Origin: Glomus cerebriforme
Lineage: Eukaryota; Glomeromycota; Glomeromycetes; Glomerales; Glomeraceae
Length of the DNA stretch: 27,039 bases
Assembly: GCA_003550305.1 (NCBI GenBank)
Contig: QKYT01000420.1
Location: 1-27,039 of the forward strand
Direction: 5' to 3'
The notes under the pieces are model-generated. The model ran no database searches. It was given only the letters and a program-made list of their open reading frames with translations, and was not told where the DNA came from. A program made the translations under genes and the position numbers. Each line of letters starts with the position of its first letter. The first letter of the stretch is position 1. Below are positions 9,796 to 19,588 of the stretch, one piece after another.

Positions 9796-10801
9796 ACCTG
9801 ATCTATATCGATCTTAAAAAGTGTCAACAGCGTTTATTACTTACTTCTCCTATTTTCTCTCATTTACCAACAACTATTGATTACAGCCTTGACGCCCATT
9901 CTTTTTACTTACAAACATTAGGACATCTAAAACATCAGAATTTATCTATCTCCCTTTCTCCACATGATGTAGACGAGTGGAGTATCCAAGGAGAAGGCCC
10001 TAACTTCTGTGACATTATTCTCGAGAAATTTCCAAACGATACCACAAAATTATTTAAATTTGCTGGCCGTCACAATCTTTTTTATGTACTTCAACTCATC
10101 ACCACTGATACTCAGAATACCATCAGTTGGAAACAGTTTAAATATTATTGCAACTTACCTTCGCAAGGTCCTGTTCTAATGGCGTTTACCTGTTTGGTGC
10201 TGGAGAACCAAAGACACCTTATGACATTACCAAAAGATCCCGTTTTCAATTTTTACGTGTTCAGAGAACCTGTTATCCTTCCTTCTCTGGATCATTAAAA
10301 AAAAGAATGGATACATTCTACTCTGCTGACTATACAACTTTTTGGACTGTAAACAAAAGCGAGGATAACATTTGTGATATAAGGCACTACACTGCCGATA
10401 ATATTTGTGACGACCTAGGCAACACCATGTTAGAACTTACCCAATGTCAAGGCTCATGTTCTTTTACATTACCAAATTCTTCATCTACAAGAGAGAAGGA
10501 CACTTGTATTATCAGAGCTAATAGGTCACACCTTACCAAATTATCAAAGGTTTCTTCCTCTCCTAGTGATCCCGCCAAGAAACATACTCCGCTTTACTAT
10601 ATATCGAATAATCTTACGTCAGTGACACTTGTTTCATCCTCCTTACTTTTATGGCCAGAAATTATTTTATCTAATGACTCTTCTTTAAGTAATGATATTG
10701 CTTCATTACTCATTCAGAAATATTACCATAATGAAGAAACCATAAAAGTGTTACTAGGCCTCCTAGATCAATATTTGGATACCACAAACAGTCATTTCGA
10801 A

Positions 10802-11240
10802 TTATATACAGATGGCTCACTTCGTGTCATGATAGATGACGGCTGTAAAATGGAACTGGGTTGGACTAATAGTACTCATCCTCACATCAAATTTTCGGGT
10901 AAATGCCATTCCTTACCATCCTCAACTAAAGCGGAATTAGGAGCCATTTTGACTGCTATCTCNACTTTACCTTGTCATTNTTNCNCAGTTATTTATACAG
11001 ATAGTCAATGTGNCTTGGATGCTCTTCGCAATATTAAATATGATTTAGATAGTCAAAGTTTAGGTAGTAGAACTACTAGGAATACGAGAGANATTTTGAG
11101 ATTTCATAATTATAATTTATTAGTGGATATTTGGTATTTTATTAATCAAAAACATTTAGCTGTTAGGTTTATTAAAATTAAAGGACACTCTGGTATTGAA
11201 GACAATGATACTGCAGACTCTTTAGCTAAAATAGGTGTCA
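10802..11240 (+). other. RNase H domain of family B, catalytic residues intact
   Basis: In one uninterrupted frame: Asp in YTDGS (codon 10811-10813), Glu in KAELGA (10934-10936), Asp in YTDSQ (11000-11002), His in KGHSG (11186-11188) and Asp in the NDTADSLAK segment (11201-11227). This is the full D-E-D plus H/D set of type I RNase H. Four N bases sit between the Glu and the second Asp. Confidence 0.9.
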
Positions 11241-11602
11241 ATTCTGATTTATCCATCGATACTCAACCCTGTTACTATAAAGCACATCTTCCTTACTCTC
11301 TTGTTTGGAATGAGGACATTTCTATTGATCTTAATCCAAAAAAATTTTTAAAAACTATACACAACATTTCATTAAGTGCAGACTGGACTTCCTTATATTA
11401 TAATCAAGACCTTTTTGATTCTACATATCCCTTTGCAGAATGGTCCTTTTTTTGGTCTTCATTCATGACCCGTAATAACAATTTTTGCTTTAATAATGAT
11501 ACCCACATTTTCTTCGTACACAGGCTGAAGTTATCAAATTTGTTGATCCCAGTGGGTGCTATCATGGCTGAAAGAGATCCTGCATTATATTTTTCATTTA
11601 AA

Positions 11603-11653
11603 TGTTTGTCCTGTTCTTATGAAAAGGAAACATTGTATCATTTAACGATTTGT
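11603..11653 (+). other. C-terminal Cys/His (zinc-type) motif of family B ORF2
   Basis: C-x2-C-x8-H-x3-C, matching the family A motif in position after RNase H and in its CLSC and HL-IC ends. Confidence 0.72.
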
Positions 11654-12514
11654 CCTACTCTTGATCACATTTGGTCAAATATAAGAAGGTCTTCGATCAC
11701 AATCATTTTGCACCAATTGGATGAATGGTTACCTCGACTACATAAGGACAAGAAACAGGCGAAATGTATTATTGATGAAATTAAGCTTTGGTTTTCCAAC
11801 TTTTTTGACATGTTTGATATAATTGATGATAACAGAAATAACGCTTTATTCTACTATCTCTTGCGTTCCATCATTCGTGTTTCAACTTTCAGCTCTTTTT
11901 GAAATCTTACATGCTCATTAAACTTGTCTTATCAAATTTTGGATAGATTTACTTCTGTCTTTATTAAGACATTTTATGAATATCTCTGGATACTACGATG
12001 TAAACTATTTAAAGAATGGGAAGCCAATAAGATCTTGATCCTTTCATAGCAAAGCTTATCAGATTCTTCTCCTCCCGCTTCCCCATATAATAAGAAAGTC
12101 TCTTATTATATGAATGACATTCCGTTTGATGAATTCAAACACCCAGTATTGGATAAACAAACCAGGCTCCAACAAGCTACCACTCAGAGTTATAAGATGG
12201 TTCAGGATTACATCTACAAAGGATGTGTATATGCAGGATTCTTCTTTAAAAAAATTCATCATCTGTCAAATAAAATACAAAGTATGCACAGCAAAGAAAT
12301 TTTGCAATTCGTTGGCCTTTGGAAGGATGAGGGATTTTCTGTTAATAATAATAAAGATAATTGTAATTTTAGTTTAGATGATAATTTAGATAATATTAAT
12401 TCTTTTGAAAATATAGATAATAATTTAGTTAATTTGGATAGTAATGGTTTGGGTCAAAATAGAATTTTTAGACAAGTTGATAGTATTAGGCTAAATAATT
12501 ACTTTGGTACATAG

Positions 12515-12713
12515 TCAGAAGATTTGAGGTAAAGCGTAAGGGTTGCTCATGCTAAGGGAAATTTGTTTCCAATTTTCACCTTTACAAACTGATAATCTTG
12601 TGCGACAAGTTACATTTTTCTTACTAGAGAATGTATACGTAATTTATAGTATGTATTCGTCTTTTGACATTATATATAATAAATACGTTTAACTTGTTTT
12701 TAAAAAAATATAT
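12515..12713 (+). other. 3' UTR of family B LINE
   Basis: Follows TAG 12512-12514. It holds AATAAA at 12678-12683 and a seven-base A tract at 12702-12708. The last ~95 bp reappear at 9014-9111. Confidence 0.72.
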
Positions 12714-12727
12714 ATATATAATAAATG
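12714..12727. repeat. Target-site duplication of family B LINE, right copy (14 bp)
   Basis: Exact match to 9782-9795, directly following the A tract of the element. It partly overlaps a short (AT)n run, so its left edge is not certain. Confidence 0.6.
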
Positions 12728-13737
12728 GTAAAAGATAAAAAAGATGTTATTTTAAATTATAAAATAGTGAATGGTAGTATTGTATTAAGAAATCAATTAA
12801 TAAAAATATTATAATATTTTTTATAATTATCTATTTAAATGCAATAATATATAATATATTAAACAAAAAGTCAAAACATCCAGTATTTTTAATATTAGAT
12901 AATACTCTAAGTTAGTATTGTAATAAACTAGATATAAAAGCTTTATTAGTTTATTTACTATATAGATACTATTTTAATAAAATATTATTTTTTTTTATTG
13001 CTTAATAAAAATTCTTCTTGATATAATCAGATCAGATGATTTTAATTTATGTATTGATAATAGTATATTGTAATATTATCCATTTCTATTAATATTACTT
13101 GATAATCTACCTAAATATTATACTATTACATTAATATATAATTTAGTTAACTGCCAAATACTATATTATATTTGCATAACACTAAAAAATAAATTCAATA
13201 ATCCATTAATAAATTATTTTATGATTTAAATGTATATATTCAAAATGATGCAATATGTATTAGAAAATGAATTGTCTAAAAAGTATTTAATATATAAAAT
13301 CAAAAATCCATTCTGGATATTACTATAAGTTTTTTATGATAAAATTATTTGTCCGAAGCATAATTGAGAACATTTTCAATTAGATTCATTGTAATGCAAT
13401 ATCCATCTATCCACACGCATGATCAACCAATAATATGCATTGTTGTGATTTCACGTGTTTTACAATAACATTTTGAATTCTTTTTTTAGTTTTTTTAAAT
13501 TTACCCTTTTTTGAGTTTTGTAATACATCTTAATTTAATACTTCAGTCATCTAACAGTTCCTGTTACCTAGTTTTAAAAATATTAATTCTACTATATAAT
13601 TTGATTAATTTATTTTGATTTTAAGTTAAATAATTAAATATATATTAGGCTTACTTATCAGATTAGTTGCATTACTTAGATTTCAGTTTATATAAATACT
13701 AAGTTGAATATACATAAAAATTGTTAAATAAATATTA
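12728..13737. other. AT-rich intergenic stretch, no gene seen
   Basis: No open frame with coding character on either strand. A slightly less AT-rich patch lies near 13380-13480 but shows no motif that I can name. Confidence 0.6.
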
Positions 13738-13780
13738 AATTTGATATTTAAAAGATTTCACACTTTTCAGATATCAAATT
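13738..13780. repeat. Long two-part hairpin
   Basis: AATTTGATAT (13738-13747) is perfectly complementary to ATATCAAATT (13771-13780), and inside it AAAAG (13750-13754) pairs with CTTTT (13763-13767). This gives 15 pairs, a 2x3 internal loop and an 8-base apical loop. It could be a small transposon remnant or a structured transcript; nothing around it decides. Confidence 0.6.
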
Positions 13781-14013
13781 ATTTAAATATGGTTAAATAA
13801 TATTAAATGATTTATTGCAATATAATAATGCATCAACTTGTATTTGTTATTAATAGTATCATTATTATATTATACAAATTTAATTATACTATATATCATA
13901 GACAAAAAATTAGTTCAATTATATATTAATTGAAACAACATATTTTTTTTTTTGCATAAAAATAAAAAACATTTGAAATATAAATTAATCATATCATTTT
14001 ATATTAATATATA

Positions 14014-14113
14014 TAAGCACCCCTTTTTTGCACTTAATGCCGGCCAAGATCCTCATAATTCTGGGCAAAATCGCCATAATTCTGGCCAGGATGCTTACTT
14101 TCGGGGGGGCTTA
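14014..14113. repeat. GC-rich 21-bp minisatellite island with near-inverted ends
   Basis: Three 21-bp units start at GGCC/GGGC (14041, 14062, 14083). The first two share CATAATTCT and all share a G-G-C-A-A/G-A-T core. The ends TAAGCACCCC (14014-14023) and GGGGGGCTTA (14104-14113) are inverted with one mismatch. One frame on the plus strand would read as Gly-Gln heptads (GQDPHNS and GQNRHNS), but the surrounding frame is AT-rich filler, so coding is not supported. It stands out sharply from the AT desert. Confidence 0.7.
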
Positions 14114-15562
14114 CTAACCGCAAAATACGGTATATAAAAATAATATTTTTAATCTATTTAAAATCACATTATTAAATAGGCAAAGAGTCTGACTGTATTT
14201 AAAATATTTCTTTTAATATAATATAAAAACTATTACTATTAATAATTAAAATTTAAAATAATTACATAATTCTATTATAGCAATTTCAGTAGAAAAAATA
14301 ATGAATTCAATATCAATTAAAAATAAAAAGTAAAACAAAAGTATTTAAATAGAATATATCATACCAGATATACAGTATAATTTTTATTCATAAATAAGGT
14401 ATAATAAGAATCAACAAAGTGCTTAAAATAATATGGTAAAAAATTATAACAAAATAGATATTCTTATTCGAATATAAGATAGTTTTTTGTATATTGTTTA
14501 GTATGCTATTGAATCCAATTGTTCTCATCTGTTCATTGCATGATAGATTTTACTTTGCAACAACTTTTTTCTGTAGATATCTGATGAAAGAATTGATAAG
14601 TACTTCTGGCACGTCAGTGATTATATAATACATATTTTAAATGACTGAAATTTTTCCATTGATATATTGATTTAAAATATTTAAAATAAGTTGTCGTTTG
14701 ATCCACGAGTTTCTTTTCTTAACTTATAACAAAATCTATTATCAGGGGAAATACTGTACTATGCAGAGTCAACTTTTTTTGAATCAGGATATTATATAAT
14801 CAATTATTTAATATAAATGTTATTCAATATTTATGAAAACATTTTTTTAATGAAAGAGCCGGCATTAGCTAAACTAATAAAATAAAAATATTGGAGTAGC
14901 AAACGTTTAAAGGGAACATCTTTAACCTATAATGAGAGTTTCTCAGATATTAAAAAGTTAGTTTATTTTACCTTCCAAGCCTAATATTTCTTCATCCCCC
15001 CCGCCGAAGTATTCTAAGAGTATTCTAAGCATTCCGTCAGGAGAAGGACATTTATTGTACTGCACCCTTTTCATGAAGATGAAATTCATTTTCGCATCTT
15101 TCCACTACCTTTCCACTTGTTTTTAAAAATACTAGTTACTTGATATTTAAGTTGTTAAATTCCCGCAGTTCTGTCAACGACGTTCATTTTCTGATCACGA
15201 ACAAATTGAAATTGAGGGTAATTTCTATACGGATATGTAAATTAAAATTAAATAAGTTGGATCATAGTAAATAAGAAGAAACAACTGTGAAAAAAGATTA
15301 TTGAAACTTTTACAGCAAAATGCTTAATTTTTTTTTCAATGACTTATTAAACACTTGATGATTTTAAATTTTTCTATATTATATTTTAAAATGACAATAG
15401 ATCAAAACATTGTTCATTGATCGGGTCATTCGGGTGTAAAAGGCAAATTTCTCAAGTTATTATTAATTCACACTCGCATAAGATTATTTAGAAGAAAATT
15501 CAAAACTTTAAGGAGCTTAATTTGTTCCTCTTAGTATTTTATTTTTTCTTTTGCTTTTTTTC
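14114..15562. other. AT-rich intergenic stretch, no gene seen
   Basis: No coding frame is supported. Positions about 14990-15230 are less AT-rich (C6 and G/C patches near 14998) and could be an unannotated UTR or a relic, but no frame, splice pair or RNA structure convinces. Confidence 0.5.
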
Positions 15563-15682
15563 TTTTTTTTTTTTTAAAAAAAAAATTAATTTAAAAAATT
15601 TTAAATCATATTTTTACTAAAAAAACAAAATTATAAAAAATAATTTGAATAAAATTTGTATTTTTTTTTTTTTAAAAAAAAA
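15563..15682. repeat. Two T13-A9/10 boxes downstream of the host gene
   Basis: T13A10 at 15563-15585 and T13A9 at 15661-15682 are perfect self-complementary poly-T/poly-A blocks 76 bp apart. Just after the second, CCCG-TTAC-CGGG (about 15693-15704) is a small GC dyad. They lie beyond the poly(A) signal of the minus-strand gene. Confidence 0.75.
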
Positions 15683-15779
15683 GGGAGGAAAACCCGTTAC
15701 CGGGAATCGGAAACATAAATTTTTGTTTTTTTTTACCTTATCCAAATACATAATTCTTTTTTTTTTTAAACCCCATATA

Positions 15780-15785
15780 TTTATT
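15780..15785 (-). terminator. Poly(A) signal of the minus-strand gene
   Basis: AATAAA on the minus strand, about 40 bases beyond the TGA stop at 15824-15826. It is the first such hexamer after the stop and a plausible 3' end signal. Confidence 0.6.
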
Positions 15786-15823
15786 AATCTATTCATTATA
15801 ATAATTAAATACAACCATGACCG

Positions 15824-17517
15824 TCATTGAAATGATAATACTTCTTCACTTTTATTTTTCTTGGTCATTTCCTTAGATTTATCACTCTCAGATAAACGAC
15901 GTTTCTTCACATCCGTATTATCATTTTCATATTGCGAAGGATCCTTATAATTAATATCCTCCATATCTTCATCATCACTCATTGGTATATCAATTCCCCC
16001 ATCATACCTTCCAGGAATATGAAATAATTCATTTGGTAAATGATCATTATTATTTTTATTAGTTTTATGTTCTGCCATTAATGCGGGAGGTTCTAAAGAT
16101 TCAGTTACATCGGCACAATAATTTAACATTTCTTTTTCAAAGTTTCTAATTGGATATTTATTTGCTAAATTTTCGAAATGTTGTTCAAGTTTTCCTTTAA
16201 CATTTAAAAACTAGAAAAAAAAATTAAAATAAAAATTGTTAGCAAATTTCTATATAGAAAAAAAATATATATATTTTTGCAAAAATTATTACAAACCTCT
16301 TCCATTCTGTCCTTTTTCTTTTGACGAAATTCATCTAAATAAGATGTACGTTGCCATAATAAATAATCGTCAGCGCGAGTAGCAGCAAAGTGGGGATCGT
16401 CGTCATCACTTTCTGAGTCATCCGAATGATAATCAGATGGATCAATATTACCATACGAAAATATTTCCAATAAAGCATCAATTGAGCTATAAGAATCACA
16501 AAGGTAACATTCTATTGCAGCTTGTGTTAATAAGTCCAATAATAGTTCATACCATATTGGCTTAACAGTCATTGATTCATGATCATTAGCTAATCGATAA
16601 GTTATTGCACATGTATTAAGAAATACAGGAATTGCATCAATTAATCCTGGAGCGGTTCGACGCGTTGGAATTGGTTTAGGTGGGGTACTGCGCCTCCTTG
16701 TCATTGGAGGGGTGATACTTGAATTACTTGGATGTTGTTGACATGCTGTACATATACTTTGTCGATGTTTTCGACATCTTGATAATAAAGCATTTTTGAA
16801 ATGTTTCTCATATTTAGCAAGATTTGTTGGTAATTTGTGAGATTTTTGATTATTATTACGTGATGATGTATTTGTCGTCGTTGTATTTATTATATTAGTC
16901 GTGTTTGTTGTCGTAATAGATTTTGAAGATGATAATGATGATGTGGACGCGTGATTAGGTTTTGACGTACCTGACGTATTTGTAGAATTTTGAGGTGTAA
17001 ATGCTGCAATATGAGATCGATCAAATACTAATTGTAATAATTGACATAAATATAACCTATGTTTAAGAGGTAAAGGTAATAACATGGAAGAAGCTTGATT
17101 TCGATGAGATTGTAATAAACCTTCAACGATAGCTTCAACACCTTGACCTTTTTTACTATAAGATGTAGATAATTGTTGTGATTGATCTTCAGAAACATAT
17201 CTTTTTAATTCATTTTTAGTTTGATCAATTCTAGCATTAATTGATAAAAATAAAAGATAATCAAGGATAACATTCGTTGTCGTAATTAAAGTATTATTAT
17301 TTGTTAAATTTTCAGAAGGTTGATGATTTATAATAGGAGGAAGTTGATTTGAAGATTTTATAACATTCTGTACATTTTGTATCGAAAAAGGTTGAATTTG
17401 ATCTTGAACCAAAGGTAAATTTGTTGTGGTTGCTATCCTAACCGTTGAATTTGTAGGTTGAGAAAGTGTTTGAGTTGTAGAACTAATGATTTTTCCGTTA
17501 TTACTTGCGCGACCCAT
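15824..17517 (-). CDS. Spliced two-exon gene: uncharacterised, probably nuclear, 535-residue protein
   Basis: Coding exons are complement(16297..17517) and complement(15824..16210): 407 plus 128 codons, with the reading frame kept across the junction. The ATG has the good context ACAATGG. I do not recognise the family. Residues 1-80 are rich in Gln, Ser, Thr and Asn. Residues 81-175 look helical and folded. Residues 176-225 are Ser/Thr/Asn low complexity. A basic segment with three cysteines spans 245-259, then R/P-rich 270-288. Residues 290-358 form a hydrophobic helical core (IWYELLLDLLTQAAIECYL). The acidic run SDDSESDDDD is at 365-374, with a charged segment up to the exon junction. Exon 2 adds a helical start, an acidic patch near 485-492 and a basic KKRRLS cluster near 509 that could be a nuclear localisation signal. 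Nuclear location and regulatory function are inference. It is the only host-type gene in the window. Confidence 0.85.
16211..16296 (-). other. Coding intron (86 bp)
   Basis: Donor GTTTGT follows GAG (16299-16297). A branch-point motif CTAAC lies at 16242-16238 (minus strand), and a T-rich tract ends in CTAG with the acceptor AG at 16212-16211. Splicing is phase 0 and joins two long open frames, removing a stop that lies just past the acceptor in the unspliced frame. These are standard fungal intron features. Confidence 0.88.
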
Positions 17518-17522
17518 TGTTA

Positions 17523-17601
17523 CTAGATAAAAATATAAAAAGAAAAAAATTAATTAAATGAATAAAATAACAAATTAATAATATATCTTTTACTTTCTTA
17601 C
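17523..17601 (-). other. Probable 5'-UTR intron (79 bp)
   Basis: On the minus strand a near-consensus donor GTAAGA begins at 17601, and an acceptor ending ATCTAG finishes at 17523, five bases before the ATG. The interior is T-rich with TTAAT-type branch candidates. No upstream ATG would join in frame from the short stretch before the donor, so the intron would be in the leader only. Transcript data would settle it. Confidence 0.6.
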
Positions 17602-18200
17602 CTATTCGTAAACGCGTTTTTTTTTAAAAAAAAAATTAACAGTTTTTTTTTTTTTCTGCGGCGAGGTTTTCAAAAAAAAATTCTCGGTAAACAATTCTTT
17701 TTAAAGTATTTATATTATGATTTTACTTTTTTTTTTTTTTAAGAACACATATATATATATAAAATGAAAGATGGTAAAAATATATATATATATGTATATA
17801 TTATTATTATTATTATTACTGTTGTTGTTATTACTATAAAATTTTTTCCGGAACGAAACAAAAACAAAAAATAATGAGGAGAAAATCAAATAGGCTTTTA
17901 TAAATTTTTTAAGTATGTTTATGTCATCACAAAAACCCGTTTTTCCTATATCGGTTAGTATCAATACAAATATCAAATAAGAGTACCTTGAAAGTATTTT
18001 GATTTTTTATCAGCTACATATCTGGGATATACAAGGGAAATCGCGCCATCTGAATTACAGACAACTAAAATAAGTTACATAATAAATTTAATATATAAAT
18101 ATATAAATCTTAAAGGGAAATTTCGGAAGTAAATTTTCATCAAATCTCTTTATCCGCGCATCTACCCGGAATTATAATATATTAATTTTAAATTAAAAAA
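17602..18200 (-). promoter_or_regulatory. Upstream region of the minus-strand gene
   Basis: Contains a T9A10 box (17617-17635), a T13 run, a small GC patch (about 17657-17666), (TA)n around 17780-17800 and (TTA)6 at 17801-17818. Poly(dA:dT) tracts commonly mark nucleosome-poor fungal promoters. No TATA element or factor site can be singled out from so much AT. Confidence 0.45.
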
Positions 18201-18739
18201 ATCGATAAGCATTTTTTATGATAAAAACCGGTAGGAAATGTACCCTTGACGGTGATGAACGGAAAGTTGGTCGGAACAAATCATGCACATAATTATTTCA
18301 TCCATTGTTTTGCGGATGAAAACGAATGAAATTCCACAGTTATATTGACCAAAATTATCGTACGATACACTAAAAATAATATATACAATAATCCAGTAAA
18401 AAAAAAAAAAGGTCATATTTATTATTTAAAAGCCACAAAGGACAATAACTGTTTTTTTTTTTTTTTTGATCGTAATCGGAAACAGTTAATTGATGAGATA
18501 TCTTTTTTTTTTTTTATATATATATTAAAATAAAAATTATTTATACAGTGTATTAATTGTAACTAGTAAAAATTTGTACAAATTACTCAACTCCACATTT
18601 TGCAATGACCAAATTGGAATAAAGAGGATGCAAACACTTATGTAGGGAAAGTGCGCGGTATCAGTTTTTTTGATATCAATTTAAATAAAGATGATAAGAA
18701 ACGGGAAGTTTCCGGTTGTTTGGAATAACCCTTGTAGAA

Positions 18740-18760
18740 AAATAATAATAATAATAATAA
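18740..18760. repeat. (AAT)n microsatellite
   Basis: Seven consecutive AAT units in non-coding sequence. Confidence 0.85.
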
Positions 18761-18845
18761 ACAAATCGATTATTTTGTATTAGCCTGAAAGGTTTAAAAG
18801 CAGGAAATTTGATTAACAATCAATTTTAAATTACACATAGAACAC

Positions 18846-18854
18846 ACGGACCGT
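18846..18854. promoter_or_regulatory. Dyad ACGGACCGT, copy 1
   Basis: Perfect dyad CGG-A-CCG with one extra pair on each side. CGG triplets facing CCG are the known half-site arrangement of fungal Zn2Cys6 regulators; the assignment here is inference. A second exact copy is at 25496-25504. Confidence 0.3.
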
Positions 18855-18947
18855 CTTTTTTATCTAGACAACGGAAAGAACGAAGTTAGAGTTTGACCCT
18901 TGCAGAACTGTTTCCAATTATGAAATAGAAAAAGAGAAAAAGAAGTT

Positions 18948-18987
18948 AGAAATCGTCAGAAATCGTCAAGAACCGTTAAGAACCGGC
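18948..18987. repeat. Four-unit 10-bp tandem repeat
   Basis: AGAAATCGTC occurs twice in a row, followed by AAGAACCGTT and AAGAACCGGC, so four 10-bp units of an AGAA-C-CGT type lie head to tail. Non-coding as far as can be seen. Confidence 0.65.
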
Positions 18988-19571
18988 TAAATTCTCCGTT
19001 CGAATAGCTTTATTCATAAGAAAATATGAGAAAATGAGTAAGTCAAATACCTTATATGGATTCTGAAGTTTCCTCAATTAGCCAAAAAATATTCATTATG
19101 ATCAAACGTTCCTTGTGATCTTTGTAACCCCAAAAACCGTTTTTAAATTGTCTCACGTAAATGTACTTTCTGCAGATATGCTCAAAAAAAAAAAAAAAAT
19201 TTGATCGAAATGCTTACTCCGTTAATTATCGTTGTATCACATACAAAAATAACATTCACGAAAACTTGACGGAAAAATCCTATCATGTAAGAAAAATTGG
19301 GTTCCGTAATATTCCACATACATAATACATTTTTTTTTTTTTATTTTTTACTCCAGATAAAATTTTTTCCTTATTCTAACAAAATTTTCTTTTTTGTCAT
19401 CCACTCATCCCCATATTGAAGTTTTTTTTTTTCAATGTTTAACAACTTTAATTAATTATTTGAATAACCTATAAATCTTGTAATACTTTATTATAATATT
19501 ATTATTATTTATTATTTTTCCCGATGTTATTGATAAGAAAAAATTTTGTGAGAGGTGATAGAAATTACGAA

Positions 19572-19588
19572 ATCATCATCATCATCAT
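19572..19588. repeat. (ATC)n microsatellite
   Basis: Short run of ATC triplets in non-coding sequence. Confidence 0.8.

Larger units (their letters stand above)
9796..12514 (+). pseudogene. LINE family B ORF2 C-terminal part (connector, RNase H, zinc motif, acidic tail), frameshifted
   Basis: The frame is open from the 5' truncation to TAA 10296-10298. At the A8 run 10297-10304 the coding sense passes to another frame and continues to 12512-12514, with in-frame stops TGA 11900-11902 and TAG 12047-12049. An apparent start at 10148 in the second frame is only the shadow of the first frame; real coding there is in the frame containing ATG 10179. RNase H lies at about 10802-11240 and C-x2-C-x8-H-x3-C at 11603-11653. 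After the stops come an aromatic/basic segment (FYEYLW-L-CKLFKEW) that resembles the C-terminus of family A, and an Asn/Asp-rich tail (about 12335-12514). N bases occur at 10963-10985, 11013 and 11092. Confidence 0.85.
9796..12713 (+). mobile_element. LINE family B, 5'-truncated copy
   Basis: Coding-grade, clearly less AT-rich sequence begins abruptly at about 9796, after an AT desert. It contains the post-RT connector, RNase H and zinc-type motif of an ORF2, then a 3' UTR with AATAAA (12678-12683) and a short A tract (12702-12708). A 14-bp direct repeat flanks it. No endonuclease or reverse transcriptase is present, which fits 5' truncation during insertion. Its 3' UTR is unrelated to family A by eye. 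Confidence 0.85.

Noticed and set aside
13952..14137. 61-codon frame across the minisatellite
   Set aside because: Only the 21-bp repeat gives non-filler residues, and the rest is AT noise. It is treated as a repeat rather than a gene.
15617..15830. Small open frames on both strands around the T/A boxes
   Set aside because: They are made of Lys/Phe/Ile homopolymer codons, with no coding character; the region is the 3' flank of the minus-strand gene.
17710..17976. 88-codon minus-strand frame upstream of the gene
   Set aside because: Half of it is a translated microsatellite (Asn and Ile-Tyr repeats) and the rest has no recognisable composition.
18216..18533. Short frames on both strands
   Set aside because: Low-complexity Phe/Tyr/Lys readings crossing poly-A/T runs; no start context or splice partner.
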